64,000 nucleotides of DNA, taken from contig CAMAUC010000001.1 of assembly GCA_945861265.1 (NCBI GenBank), forward strand, positions 209,789-273,788, in the 5' to 3' direction. This DNA comes from Rhizobium sp. Q54 (lineage in GTDB: Bacteria > Pseudomonadota > Alphaproteobacteria > Rhizobiales > Xanthobacteraceae). Positions 35,084 through 43,935 of this stretch are shown here, in pieces; the stretch's first letter is position 1; each line of letters begins with the position of its first letter. Under the pieces are notes generated by a model that ran no database searches, was not told the origin of the DNA, and worked only from the letters and a program-made list of their open reading frames with translations. The position numbers and the translations under genes are program-made.

Positions 35084-36124
35084 CTAGAAGGACTTGTGCG
35101 GCAGATCGGCAGCCGGCGGCAGGAACGAACCGTTCCAGACCTCGCTGACGGCCGGGGTCCGCGGCAGCGACGACGCTTCTACGATAATGCCGATCGACTT
35201 CTTCAGCCGTGCTTCGTCAACCGCACCGAGACCGATGGTCTTGATCTCGGGATGGTTCATCTCGTCGGCAACGGTGGCGTCGTAACGCTCACGCTCAAGC
35301 TTGACGTTGATCAGCGGTTCGCGCTTGGCGACCGCGGCGACCGAGGCATCCGGATCCTTGATCGAGTCCTGCATGCCCTTGTTGAGCGCGCGCAGGAAGC
35401 CCTTGATGACTTCGGGCTTTTCCGTGGTCATCTTCTTCGGCACGATGATGACGTTCGAGTAGAGATCCATGCCGGCATCCGAGTACTTGATGTAGCGGAT
35501 CTTGTCCTCCTCGATCTTGGCCAGCTTGGCCGAGAAGCGGATGGTGTTCATGTAGCCGAACACGCCGTCGACCTGACCCTGCATCAACATGTTCTCGCGC
35601 AGGTTCGGCTGCATGTTGGAGAGTTTGACGCCGGTGCAGTCGATCTTTGCCTGCTTGCAGAAGGCCGGGAACAGCTTGAGCGCACCGTCATTAGCCGGCC
35701 CGCCGATCGACTTGCCTTCGAGATCCTTGGCTGTCTTGATCGGGCTATCCGCCTTCACTGCGATGACGAAGGGAGGCTGATTGTACATGACATAAACCGC
35801 AACCGGCGCTTCATCCGGCTTCTTGGCCGCGAGCTCGATCAGCGCATTCATGTCGCCGAAGCCGACGTCATAGGTGCCATTGGCGACCAGCGCCGGCACG
35901 CCGCCGGAGCCGTTGCCTTGATCGAGTTGCACCTCGATACCCTCGGCTTTGAAATAACCACGGTCGTCGGCAAGGAAGAACATCCCCTGCGGACCCTGGT
36001 ATTTCCAGTTCAGCACGACTTTAAGCTTGGTTTGGGCCGCCGCGGGCGTTGCCGACGCGAGCGGACCGGCAATGCCGATCGCGGCCGCGGCGGCAATCAG
36101 CAAGGAACGGGAAGAAATGGTCAT
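35084..36124 (-). CDS. ABC transporter substrate-binding protein, NMT1/THI5 type
   Basis: 346-residue periplasmic receptor. Start ATG 36124 follows CAGGAGT; a signal peptide (SSRSLLIAAAAAIGIAGPLA, cleavage after PAAAQ) precedes the mature TKLKVVLNWKYQGPQGMFFL, the NMT1/THI5-like N-terminal pattern in which a pyrimidine (HMP or related) often binds, and ADDRGYFKAEGIEVQLDQG. First gene of a six-gene minus-strand operon, divergent from a LysR gene. The NMT1-like fold together with two cyclic amidohydrolases makes a pyrimidine or cyclic ureide the most plausible ligand. The fold is seen, the ligand is inferred. Confidence 0.88.
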   Translation of the reverse strand: MTISSRSLLIAAAAAIGIAGPLASATPAAAQTKLKVVLNWKYQGPQGMFFLADDRGYFKAEGIEVQLDQGNGSGGVPALVANGTYDVGFGDMNALIELAAKKPDEAPVAVYVMYNQPPFVIAVKADSPIKTAKDLEGKSIGGPANDGALKLFPAFCKQAKIDCTGVKLSNMQPNLRENMLMQGQVDGVFGYMNTIRFSAKLAKIEEDKIRYIKYSDAGMDLYSNVIIVPKKMTTEKPEVIKGFLRALNKGMQDSIKDPDASVAAVAKREPLINVKLERERYDATVADEMNHPEIKTIGLGAVDEARLKKSIGIIVEASSLPRTPAVSEVWNGSFLPPAADLPHKSF

Positions 36125-36256
36125 TGGTGTACTCCTGTTGAGCATCTGAAGCATTTGCGCGCTCGTCCAGCCCGGCCTGCCGTCCGCCCGCGGTGCATGT
36201 CGGCGTCGTCGAAAGGATTTCGTCTCGGCGCGACCATGAATTTGTCCATGCAATTG

Positions 36257-36330
36257 TGGTGCCGGAAAAGACTAGCCCGGAGGAGCGTTGCCATCTGCCG
36301 CTGATTTTTTGCTAGACTGGTGCCGAAAAG
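36257..36330. promoter_or_regulatory. Direct repeats in the LysR/receptor divergent promoter
   Basis: TGGTGCCGGAAAAG at 36257-36270 recurs as TGGTGCCGAAAAG at 36318-36330. CTAG lies next to each copy (ACTAG after the first, CTAGAC before the second). LysR regulators commonly bind paired sites in such a 234-bp divergent region. Confidence 0.35.
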
Positions 36331-36358
36331 GCATCACTCGCATTCCGATGGCGGACCG

Positions 36359-37261
36359 ATGAAACACCTGCGCATCCTGGATTATGTCGACGCGGTCGCG
36401 CGCGCCCGCTCGATCCGCAAAGCCGCCGAGCAGCTCAACGTCACCGCCTCGGCCGTCAACCGGCGCATCGCCGACCTCGAGGAAGAACTGGGCGCGCTGC
36501 TGTTCGAGCGCCTGCCGCGCGGCGTCCGACTGACGGCGGCCGGCGAGGTTTTCGTCAATTATTTGCGCAAGCAAGGCGGCGAAGCCGAGCGGATGAAATC
36601 GCAGATCGAGGACCTCAAGGGTCTGCGCCGCGGCACAGTCCGCCTCGCCTGCAGTCAGGCGCTGGCGCTCGACTTTCTGCCGAACGCCGTCGCTGAATTC
36701 CGCAAGACACATCCGAAAGTCGAGTTCGACATTAAAGTGGTCGACCATGAATATGCGATGGCGGCTCTGTCCGCCTTCGAAGTCGACCTGGTATTGGTAT
36801 TTCGCCCGCCATTCCTGCCTAACTTTCATCCGCTGATGACAATCGAACAGCGCCTGGTCGCGGTAATGGCGAAGAACCACCCGCTCGCCAAGCTGCGCAA
36901 ATTGCGACTGCGCGATTGCGCGGCGCATGCCGTCGCATTGCCGGAACGGTCGATTGGCGGACGCCAACTACTGGACCAGGTCGCCGCCCGCACCGGGCTT
37001 ACTTTCAATATCGCCGCCGAATCCAATTCGTTTGAAATGCTGCGCGGTCTGGCCATTCATGCCGGACTGCTGTCGTTTCAGATCAAGATCGGCACCTTGA
37101 AGGACGGCAACAGGTTGGGCCTGGTGGCGCGCGAGATCGACGACCGCGACGTGCCAAGCGCCAAGCTCGTCTTCGGCCAATTGCGCGAGCGCAATCTGCC
37201 GGTGGCGACCGCCGTGTTCGCCGAACACATCACGCGCCGCCTGCGAGCAATGCTGCCATAG
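36359..37261 (+). CDS. LysR family transcriptional regulator
   Basis: 300 residues from ATG 36359; a GTG 39 bases upstream would give a longer form. The N-terminal helix-turn-helix region (MKHLRILDYVDAVARARSIR, then KAAEQLNVTASAVNRRIADL) and FERLPRGVRLTAAGEVFVNY are typical. The effector domain has GTVRLACSQALALDFLPNAV. It is divergent from the ring-opening operon and upstream of the URC cluster, so it is the likely pyrimidine/ureide-responsive regulator of one or both. Confidence 0.9.
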   Translation: MKHLRILDYVDAVARARSIRKAAEQLNVTASAVNRRIADLEEELGALLFERLPRGVRLTAAGEVFVNYLRKQGGEAERMKSQIEDLKGLRRGTVRLACSQALALDFLPNAVAEFRKTHPKVEFDIKVVDHEYAMAALSAFEVDLVLVFRPPFLPNFHPLMTIEQRLVAVMAKNHPLAKLRKLRLRDCAAHAVALPERSIGGRQLLDQVAARTGLTFNIAAESNSFEMLRGLAIHAGLLSFQIKIGTLKDGNRLGLVAREIDDRDVPSAKLVFGQLRERNLPVATAVFAEHITRRLRAMLP

Positions 37262-37424
37262 GCATCGTTCGCTTGGCTACGATGCGGATACCGTCATCGC
37301 CCATGGTCTTGCACTTGTTAAAATAGGGGTTATACTTTTCTTTTAAGGGACGGCTTCATTCAGCCCATTGCGGGCCGGATTAACGAACGTCGGCCTTTAA
37401 AACCGAGTAAGCGCTGAAACGTAC

Positions 37425-37448
37425 TGGCCCGTCCTCCCTGGCGGGCCA
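37425..37448 (+). terminator. Stem-loop with T run in the URC1 leader
   Basis: Arms TGGCCCG (37425-37431) and CGGGCCA (37442-37448), 10-base loop, then TATCCTTTTTGC. It lies 40 bp before the URC1-like ATG. It could be the LysR gene's terminator or an attenuator in the leader of the uracil genes. Confidence 0.45.
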
Positions 37449-37488
37449 TATCCTTTTTGCTTCGGCTTATGCTTATGGTTTTAAAACA

Positions 37489-38745
37489 ATGACACGATCG
37501 AACCGGCCCGATCATATCCGCCTCACCTCGCATCCGGCGCCAGGCGGCAAATTGCGTTTTCCGATTCACTGGGGCGCACTGACCGCGCGCGAACGCGGGC
37601 CGGTGATTGGCACAGTTTCGCGGCCCGGCGATCGTAATGTCATCGGCACGCATGGCGGCTCTTATGCGCTGTATCGCGCGCTGGCGGTATCGTCCGGCGC
37701 GCTCGATCCGATCCGTCGCCCCGATCTCACCAATACCTACCCGGCCGCCACTATCGGGCCCTTCGCACAGTGGAACGACCCGAAGCGTATCGTCTCGCTC
37801 GATCCGTGGGGCCATTTGGCCGCCGATAGTTTCAAGGACGAAATCGCCGAAGGCATCGATATCCGGCCGAGCATTGCCATCACCAAGGCGCGGCTCGATC
37901 TGCACGAAATGCAGGACGCGATCCGCTTCGGCCGCATCAAGGTCGATAATGACATTGTGCATGCCAATGGCAGCGTCGGCGTCACCAAGATCGCCGTCGA
38001 TCCGGTCTGGTATCTGCCCGGCATCGCCGAGCGCTTCAACACGACAGAAAACGCGCTGCGCCGCGTTCTGTTCGAGCAGACCGCCGGCATGTTTCCCGAA
38101 CTGGTGACGCGGCCGGACCTTCAGGTGTTTCTGCCGCCGATCGGCGGCATAACAGTATATATGTTCGGCGACCCGACCAAACTCAGCAATTCCGCGACTA
38201 AAATCACCTGCCGCGTCCACGACGAATGTAACGGTTCTGATGTGTTCGGCTCGGACATCTGTACCTGCCGGCCCTACCTCATTCACGGCATCGAGGAATG
38301 CGCACGCGGCGCGCAGGAAGGCGGCCTCGGCATCATTGTCTATAATCGCAAAGAAGGCCGAGCGCTCGGCGAGGTCACCAAATTCCTGGTCTACAACGCC
38401 CGCAAGCGCCAGGAAGGCGGCGACGCCGCCTCTGCCTATTTTGAGCGCACCGAGTGCGTCGCTGGTGTGCAGGACGCCCGTTTCCAGCAATTGATGCCCG
38501 ATGTCATCAACTGGCTCGGTCTCAAGCGCCTCGACCGTTTCGTCTCAATGAGCGACATGAAATACAACGCGCTGGTCAACCAGGGTGTCGAGATCGTCGA
38601 GCGCGTCGCTATCCCGGACTATCTCGTGCCGGCCGACGCCCATGTCGAGATCGCCGCCAAGAAGGCCGCCGGCTATTACTCGCCGGAACCGCCCAAGCCG
38701 GAAGACCTGTCGGATTCGGTCGGCCGTGGCCTCGACAAATATTGA
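37489..38745 (+). CDS. URC1-like GTP cyclohydrolase II family protein
   Basis: 418 residues. The C-terminal part is GTP cyclohydrolase II-like: zinc ligands in the C-x10-C-x-C pattern (ECNGSDVFGSDICTC), then YNRKEGRALGEV equivalent to the guanine/active-site region. About 180 extra N-terminal residues and the absence of other riboflavin genes distinguish it from RibA. In Lachancea kluyveri, URC1 is a cyclohydrolase II-like protein needed for uracil catabolism. Here it is followed by a DUF1688 (URC4-like) gene and a uracil phosphoribosyltransferase gene, the set known from the yeast URC pathway. It probably opens the ring of a uracil-derived nucleotide. No clear ribosome site. Confidence 0.87.
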   Translation: MTRSNRPDHIRLTSHPAPGGKLRFPIHWGALTARERGPVIGTVSRPGDRNVIGTHGGSYALYRALAVSSGALDPIRRPDLTNTYPAATIGPFAQWNDPKRIVSLDPWGHLAADSFKDEIAEGIDIRPSIAITKARLDLHEMQDAIRFGRIKVDNDIVHANGSVGVTKIAVDPVWYLPGIAERFNTTENALRRVLFEQTAGMFPELVTRPDLQVFLPPIGGITVYMFGDPTKLSNSATKITCRVHDECNGSDVFGSDICTCRPYLIHGIEECARGAQEGGLGIIVYNRKEGRALGEVTKFLVYNARKRQEGGDAASAYFERTECVAGVQDARFQQLMPDVINWLGLKRLDRFVSMSDMKYNALVNQGVEIVERVAIPDYLVPADAHVEIAAKKAAGYYSPEPPKPEDLSDSVGRGLDKY

Positions 38746-38794
38746 GCGAACCTGTGAGCGAGACTTTGAACGATACTTTACACGAACCTTGCGC

Positions 38795-40030
38795 ATGAAT
38801 CCCGAAGCGGCCGCGGCATTTTCCCTTCTCAGCGCCGAGGCCGTCCGCACGCGCGCGCAACAGATGCTTTTGCTCGGGCTAAGCGATAAACTACCGAACT
38901 TCCGCGTCGATCTCGCTCAACTCGACGCCACGGCCGATCGCGTGATTGCCATCACAAGGCAGAACTATCCCTCGCTCGATATTCCGTTTCATTCGCGCTG
39001 GCGGCATTTTGTCGTTGATGGCCATGATCGCTTCGCGGCAATCGCCAAGGCAGCCGCCTTCCCGGATGCCGCCGCCCGCGCCCGCGCCGAATTCGACCTC
39101 GCTATCGTCAGCGTCTTCCTCGATGCCGGTGCCGGCCCGCAGTGGCGTTATGCCGATCCGGAAAGTGGACGGCGCATCGGCCGTTCGGAAGGACTGGCGC
39201 TGGCCAGCCTCGACATGTTCATGCGTGGTGCGTTTTCCGCCGATCCATCGCGCCCATTGCGTGTCGACGCCGCGGTGCTGGCGCATTTAAGCGCCGATCA
39301 GTTGGCGCAGGGCTTTCAGGTGACAGCGGACAATCCGCTGGTCGGTCTCGAAGGCCGCGCCGCTCTGCTGCGCCGGCTCGGAGCATTGATTGCCGAAAGC
39401 CCCGGAGTGTTTGCCCAGAATGACAGCGCGCGGCCCGGCGGGCTGTTCGATCATCTCGCCGCGCTCGCCGAAGATAATACTATTGCCGCGCCAGACATCC
39501 TGGCCGAACTGCTGCACGAACTCGGGCCGATCTGGCCATCGCGCATTTCACTCGGTGGCATTCCGCTCGGCGATTGCTGGCGACATGCATCGCTGCAGAC
39601 GTCCGACGCCACAAACGGGCTCGTCCCGTTGCACAAACTGTCGCAGTGGCTGGCCTATTCGCTCATCGAGCCGCTGCAACGCGGCGGCGTTACAGTCGCC
39701 GACATCGATGGCCTTACCGGCCTTGCCGAATACCGCAACGGCGGATTATTCGTCGATGCGGGTGTGTTGAACGTGCGCGATCCCGGCCAACTTGCTCGCT
39801 CGCACGATGCCGGCTCCGAACTCGTGGTCGAATGGCGCGCGCTGACCGTTGCCTTGCTCGATCGCCTCGCCGCAACCGTCCGCGAAAGATTGGACATGGA
39901 CGCCGTCGCCTTGCCGCTGGCAAAAATTCTTGAAGGCGGCACCTGGGCGGCCGGCCGCGCCATCGCCCTTGAGAAGCGGCCGGACGGCACGCCACCGATA
40001 AACGTCGTCAGCGACGGCACGGTTTTTTAG
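38795..40030 (+). CDS. URC4-like DUF1688 protein
   Basis: 411 residues. MNPEAAAAFSLLSAEAVRTR, GLSDKLPNFRVDLAQLDATA and the middle SRWRHFVVDGHDRFAAIA match the DUF1688 family, whose yeast member URC4 is required for uracil catabolism; the biochemical step is not assigned in what I know. C-terminal EYRNGGLFVDAGVLNVRD and VEWRALTVALLDRLA are also typical. It begins 49 bases after the URC1-like gene and ends 9 bases before the UPRT gene, so the three are one operon. ATG without a clear ribosome site. Confidence 0.88.
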   Translation: MNPEAAAAFSLLSAEAVRTRAQQMLLLGLSDKLPNFRVDLAQLDATADRVIAITRQNYPSLDIPFHSRWRHFVVDGHDRFAAIAKAAAFPDAAARARAEFDLAIVSVFLDAGAGPQWRYADPESGRRIGRSEGLALASLDMFMRGAFSADPSRPLRVDAAVLAHLSADQLAQGFQVTADNPLVGLEGRAALLRRLGALIAESPGVFAQNDSARPGGLFDHLAALAEDNTIAAPDILAELLHELGPIWPSRISLGGIPLGDCWRHASLQTSDATNGLVPLHKLSQWLAYSLIEPLQRGGVTVADIDGLTGLAEYRNGGLFVDAGVLNVRDPGQLARSHDAGSELVVEWRALTVALLDRLAATVRERLDMDAVALPLAKILEGGTWAAGRAIALEKRPDGTPPINVVSDGTVF

Positions 40031-40039
40031 GAGATAATT

Positions 40040-40669
40040 ATGGAAGGCGTCACCGTCGTCGACCATCCGCTGGTTCAGCACAAGCTGACCTTGATCCGCG
40101 ACAAGAACCTGTCGACCAAATCGTTCCGCGAATTGCTGAGCGAAATCGGCATGCTGCTCTGCTACGAGGTGACGCGCGATCTGCCGCTGGAATTGGTGGA
40201 GATCGAGACGCCGCTGGCGCGCATGAAATCCCCGGTCCTTGCCGGCAAGAAACTGGTCTTCGCGCCGATCCTGCGCGCCGGACTGACTTTCGCCGAAGGC
40301 ATGCTCGACCTCGTGCCCGCGGCGCGCATCGCGCATATCGGCCTTTACCGGGAGCCGGAAACCTTCGCCGCTGTCGAATACTTTTTCAAAGCGCCCTCCG
40401 ACATCGCCGAACGGCTGGTCATCGTGATCGTGCCTGTGCTTGCTACCGCCAACACCGCGGTTGCCGCCGTTGACCGCTTGAAGGAGCATGGCGCGAAGGA
40501 AATCCGCGTCGTGTGTCTGGTCGCAGCACCCGAGGGCATCGAGCGCCTGCGCGGCATTCACCCGGATGTGCGCATCTGGACAGCCGCCATCGACGATGGC
40601 CTGAACGAACAAGCCTTTATTGTCCCGGGCCTTGGCGACGCCGGCGACCGCGCCTATGGGACGAAATAG
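40040..40669 (+). CDS. Uracil phosphoribosyltransferase-like protein (URC6/Upp type)
   Basis: 209 residues, standard UPRT length. It starts [20 protein letters not shown], has the family's [20 protein letters not shown] and [18 protein letters not shown], and ends with the uracil-binding block [16 protein letters not shown]. It would convert uracil plus PRPP to UMP. However, the PRPP loop, normally DPMLATGGS, reads [10 protein letters not shown] here, losing the aspartate and both glycines. It may be specialised for the URC route or have altered activity. GGAGATAATT ribosome site before the ATG. Confidence 0.88.
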   Translation: MEGVTVVDHPLVQHKLTLIRDKNLSTKSFRELLSEIGMLLCYEVTRDLPLELVEIETPLARMKSPVLAGKKLVFAPILRAGLTFAEGMLDLVPAARIAHIGLYREPETFAAVEYFFKAPSDIAERLVIVIVPVLATANTAVAAVDRLKEHGAKEIRVVCLVAAPEGIERLRGIHPDVRIWTAAIDDGLNEQAFIVPGLGDAGDRAYGTK

Positions 40670-40699
40670 TGTGCAAATTCGCCGACGCGCGAATGTGGC

Positions 40700-41680
40700 C
40701 TACTTCCGCAAGCCAGCCGCGGTTAGCGCCGTGACCCATTTTTCAATGTCGGCATGGATGAAGTCGGCGAATTCCTTCGGCGTGCTGCCAAGAGAATCTG
40801 TGCCCTGGTTCTTCAATGCCGTCTGGACCGGCTCGGATTTGAGACCCTCATTCGCGGCGTCTGCGAGCTTTTGAATGATGGCCGGCGGTGTCTTGGCCGG
40901 CGCCAGAAGCCCAATCCAGATGCCCGCATCATAGCCCGTCGTCCCGGCTTCCGTGAGCGTCGGCACGGTCGGCATGATCGTCGCGCGTTTCGATTGCGCC
41001 ACCGCCAGCGCCTTGAGGCTGCCGGCCTGAACGTGCGGCGCCAAGGTCGCCGCAACGTTGAACATCAGTGTAATGCGCCCCGCCAGCAGATCGGTGACCG
41101 CCTGGTTGCTGCCGCCCTGATAGGGCGCGATGACGATCTTGGTCCCCAATTTCTGATTGAACAGTTCGGCCGCCATATGACTTGCCGTGCCTGCGCCCGA
41201 CGATCCAAAAGTCAGGCTCTCCGGCTTGGCTTTCGCCAGGGCGATCAATTCCTGCAAATTGTTTGCCGGGACCGACGGGTGCGCCACCAGCACATTGGGG
41301 ACCACCGCGAGCAGGGAAATCGGCGCGAGATCCGTGCCGAGGTTGAAAGCCGAATTTGTCTGCGCCGGGTTGAGCGTATTGGCCACCGTCGCCATGAAAA
41401 GCGTGTAGCCGTCGGCGGGCGCGCGCGCGACGAACTCCGCGCCGATCATGCTGCTGTTGCCCGGCCGGTTTTCCACGACGACGGGCTGGCCGAGTTTGGT
41501 TTCCATGTGCTTGCCGATAAGGCGGGCAAGGATATCGGCGGCCGATCCCGGCCCGAACCCGATGATGATCTTGATCGGCTGCGCCGGATAGGTTTGCGCC
41601 GCGACAGGCGCCGCGCCGGCGAAAACATTCATCGCAACGGCTATGCATGCCGCGACAAGCGTCGAATATCGGCTGTTCAT
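40700..41680 (-). CDS. Bug family tripartite tricarboxylate-type receptor
   Basis: 326-residue periplasmic binding protein. Signal peptide (MNSRYSTLVAACIAVAMNVF to AQTYP), then the Bug motifs YPAQPIKIIIGFGPGSAADI, ENRPGNSSMIGAEFVARAPA, DGYTLFMAT and PYQGGSNQAVTDLLAGRI. Bug proteins bind carboxylates and often lack adjacent membrane genes, as here. It is convergent with the UPRT gene (30-base gap) and divergent from a carboxymuconolactone-decarboxylase-like gene. Ligand unknown. Confidence 0.92.
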   Translation of the reverse strand: MNSRYSTLVAACIAVAMNVFAGAAPVAAQTYPAQPIKIIIGFGPGSAADILARLIGKHMETKLGQPVVVENRPGNSSMIGAEFVARAPADGYTLFMATVANTLNPAQTNSAFNLGTDLAPISLLAVVPNVLVAHPSVPANNLQELIALAKAKPESLTFGSSGAGTASHMAAELFNQKLGTKIVIAPYQGGSNQAVTDLLAGRITLMFNVAATLAPHVQAGSLKALAVAQSKRATIMPTVPTLTEAGTTGYDAGIWIGLLAPAKTPPAIIQKLADAANEGLKSEPVQTALKNQGTDSLGSTPKEFADFIHADIEKWVTALTAAGLRK

Positions 41681-41814
41681 GGTTTCCCCTGCTAATCTGC
41701 GATGCGGTTTTTCCGCATATCGCTTTGTTGACGCTTGCCGACCCCGGCCCTACAGCTTGACCGCCTTTTTTGCTGTCCATTTCTTAACGCAGCCGACGAC
41801 GAAAGGAAACCTGC

Positions 41815-42201
41815 ATGCATTCCGATCCCGAGCGCCGGGCGCGCGGCGCGCAAAAACTCAGCGAAATCCTGGGTCAGGCCCCTGAACAAGTCGAGCGTTC
41901 ATTGGGCGATATTGCACCGCAATTGGCGGCCTATGTCCTCGAGACGATCTATGGGGAAATCTATCAAAGCCCCGTGCTCGATTCGCGCACGCGGCAGATC
42001 GTCACCGTCGCGGCATTGGCGACGCTCGGTACCGCCGCGCCGCAGCTGCGGACCCATATTGGCGGCGCATTGCGTTGCGGCGTCAAGAAAGAAGAGCTGG
42101 TCGAAATCATGATGCAGCTCGTCCCCTATGTCGGCGTCGCCGCGGCGATCAACGGCGTTGCCGCCTGCCGTGAGGTCTTCGCCGCCGAAGACAAAAAGTA
42201 G
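41815..42201 (+). CDS. Carboxymuconolactone decarboxylase family protein
   Basis: 128 residues, the size of PcaC. The family core is PVLDSRTRQIVTVAALATLG, PQLRTHIGGALRCGVKKEEL and EIMMQLVPYVGVAAAINGVA. No CxxC pair, so it is not an AhpD-type peroxidase. It has an AAAGGA ribosome site. Followed 102 bases later by an alpha/beta hydrolase gene; this pair together resembles the PcaC/PcaD arrangement, but sequence alone does not show the substrate. Confidence 0.85.
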   Translation: MHSDPERRARGAQKLSEILGQAPEQVERSLGDIAPQLAAYVLETIYGEIYQSPVLDSRTRQIVTVAALATLGTAAPQLRTHIGGALRCGVKKEELVEIMMQLVPYVGVAAAINGVAACREVFAAEDKK

Positions 42202-42303
42202 GCGGCGCGGATTCCTTTCGTCGCTTTCACAGCACAGGATATGGCGTCCAAACGGCAGTTCGGCTAGCATCTGGTTCTGGAGATGACGCCAAGGGGGGCG
42301 AGC

Positions 42304-43065
42304 ATGGTTTGGCACGAGGAAATCGGCAACGGGCCAATCAAGGTCGTGGTCGTTCATGGATGGATCTGGGACCACCGGGTATTCACCCCGGTCCTCGACG
42401 CGCTCGATACCGACAAGCACACTTATGCCTTTGTCGACATTCGCGGTTACGGCAACTCGCGCGACGTCGCCGGATCATACTCCATCGGCGAGGTCGCATC
42501 CGATGTGATCGCCCTGGCCGACGAGCTTGGCTGGCGCGATTTCCACGTCGTCGGCCATTCGATGGGCGGCAAGGCCGTGCAGAAAGTGGCGATGGATGCC
42601 GCCGGCCGTGTCAAATCCGTTGTCGCGGTAACGCCCGTCCCGGCCATTGCCCTGCCCTTCGACGATGCGACATTCGGTTTCTTCTCGGCCGCCTGCGACA
42701 GCGACGACGCGGCGCTGGCGATCATCGGCGATTCGGTCGGCAACCGGACGTCCAAAGCCTGGCTGAATTTGATGTTGCGCCGCGGCCGCGAAACCGCCCG
42801 CGCCGAAGCCTTCAAAAGCTATATGCGCTCATTCATCAAGGACGATCTGTCGGCCGATGCCGCCAAGGTCAAGGCGCCAATGCTTGTGCTGTACGGCGAA
42901 TTCGACAACGGCGTCAGTGAGGCCATGGTGAAAGCGGTGTTTCCTGGCCTGTTTCCGCGCGCCGAAATCGAGAGAATCGATCGGTCCGGCCATTATCCGA
43001 TGCAGGAAGTGCCCATCGCATTTGCCACGCGAATGGAATCGTTCATCGATCAAAACGCCGGCTGA
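42304..43065 (+). CDS. Alpha/beta hydrolase
   Basis: 253 residues. Oxyanion segment [13 protein letters not shown], nucleophile Ser86 in GHSMGG, acid Asp in YGEFDNGVS and catalytic His in SGHYPMQE form a complete triad. ATG 42304 has AAGGGGG 7 bases upstream, preferred over the ATG at 42283. It may hydrolyse a lactone (as PcaD) or a meta-cleavage product. Convergent with the SDR gene at 43109. Confidence 0.88.
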   Translation: MVWHEEIGNGPIKVVVVHGWIWDHRVFTPVLDALDTDKHTYAFVDIRGYGNSRDVAGSYSIGEVASDVIALADELGWRDFHVVGHSMGGKAVQKVAMDAAGRVKSVVAVTPVPAIALPFDDATFGFFSAACDSDDAALAIIGDSVGNRTSKAWLNLMLRRGRETARAEAFKSYMRSFIKDDLSADAAKVKAPMLVLYGEFDNGVSEAMVKAVFPGLFPRAEIERIDRSGHYPMQEVPIAFATRMESFIDQNAG

Positions 43066-43108
43066 TCGAACTGACGGACGTTCAGCGGCATGGCCTTGCG
43101 TCGACGGT

Positions 43109-43888
43109 TCAGATCAGCGCGGGATACGATCCGCCGTCGAGATGCAAGTTTTGCCCGGACATGAAACCGGCATAGGCGCTGCATAAAAACGCGCAGGTGG
43201 CGCCGAATTCTTTCGGATCGCCGAGGCGTTTGGCGGCGATACTTTCCACCTGACGCGCGCGCGCTTCTTCATAGGAGATATTGTCGCGCGCCGTTGCCGC
43301 CTTCGCCATCTGAACCTGGCGGTCGGTATCGAAGCGCTCCGGCAGCATATTGTTGATCGTAACGTTGTAGCGGGCAACGTCGAGCGCCAATGCCTTCATC
43401 GCGCCGGTTAAGCCCGCACGCGCGCCGGCCGACGGCGCCATATGCGGGCGCGGCGTCGTCACCATCGCCGAGGTGATGTTGACGATGCGGCCGAACTTGC
43501 GCTCCTTCATGCCGGCCAGCACGCCGCGCGTCAGCATGATCGGCGCAACCATGTTGGCCTCGATCACTTGCATCCAGGTGCCGTGGTCGATGTCCGCGAA
43601 GTTGCCCGGCTTCGGTCCGCCATTGTTGTTGATGAGAATGTCGCAAATTGGCGCCGCGGCGATGAGACGCTCGCGGCCCTCGGCGGTAGCGATATCGGCG
43701 GCGATAGCCGTGACGCTGGCCTTCGTGCCGGCACGCAAAGCCGCCGCGGTCTTGTCGAGTTTGGCGGCGTCGCGCCCATTGATGATGACGTTGACCCCTT
43801 CGCGCGCCAGCGCCTCCGCGCAGGCCAGGCCCAATCCCTGGCTCGAGCCACAGATAATGGCAGCGCGGCCTTCAATGCCGAGATTCAT
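43109..43888 (-). CDS. SDR family protein with altered active site
   Basis: 259 residues, Rossmann fold: CGSSQGLGLACAEALAREG, ILINNNGGPKPG and C-terminal QNLHLDGGSYPALI. In place of YxxxK the sequence reads PSAGARAGLTGAMK, giving Ser and Arg at the catalytic positions. This recalls a known atypical SDR subgroup with PLSNAARAG-like segments. Start ATG 43888 follows GGGGGAAAC. It is divergent from the TRAP/aromatic operon, and the shared promoter region holds two copies of a 12-bp palindromic motif. Confidence 0.85.
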   Translation of the reverse strand: MNLGIEGRAAIICGSSQGLGLACAEALAREGVNVIINGRDAAKLDKTAAALRAGTKASVTAIAADIATAEGRERLIAAAPICDILINNNGGPKPGNFADIDHGTWMQVIEANMVAPIMLTRGVLAGMKERKFGRIVNITSAMVTTPRPHMAPSAGARAGLTGAMKALALDVARYNVTINNMLPERFDTDRQVQMAKAATARDNISYEEARARQVESIAAKRLGDPKEFGATCAFLCSAYAGFMSGQNLHLDGGSYPALI

Positions 43889-43935
43889 CGGTCGTTTCCC
43901 CCTGCTCGCCCGATACCGTTCCGGCATGCGGTACA

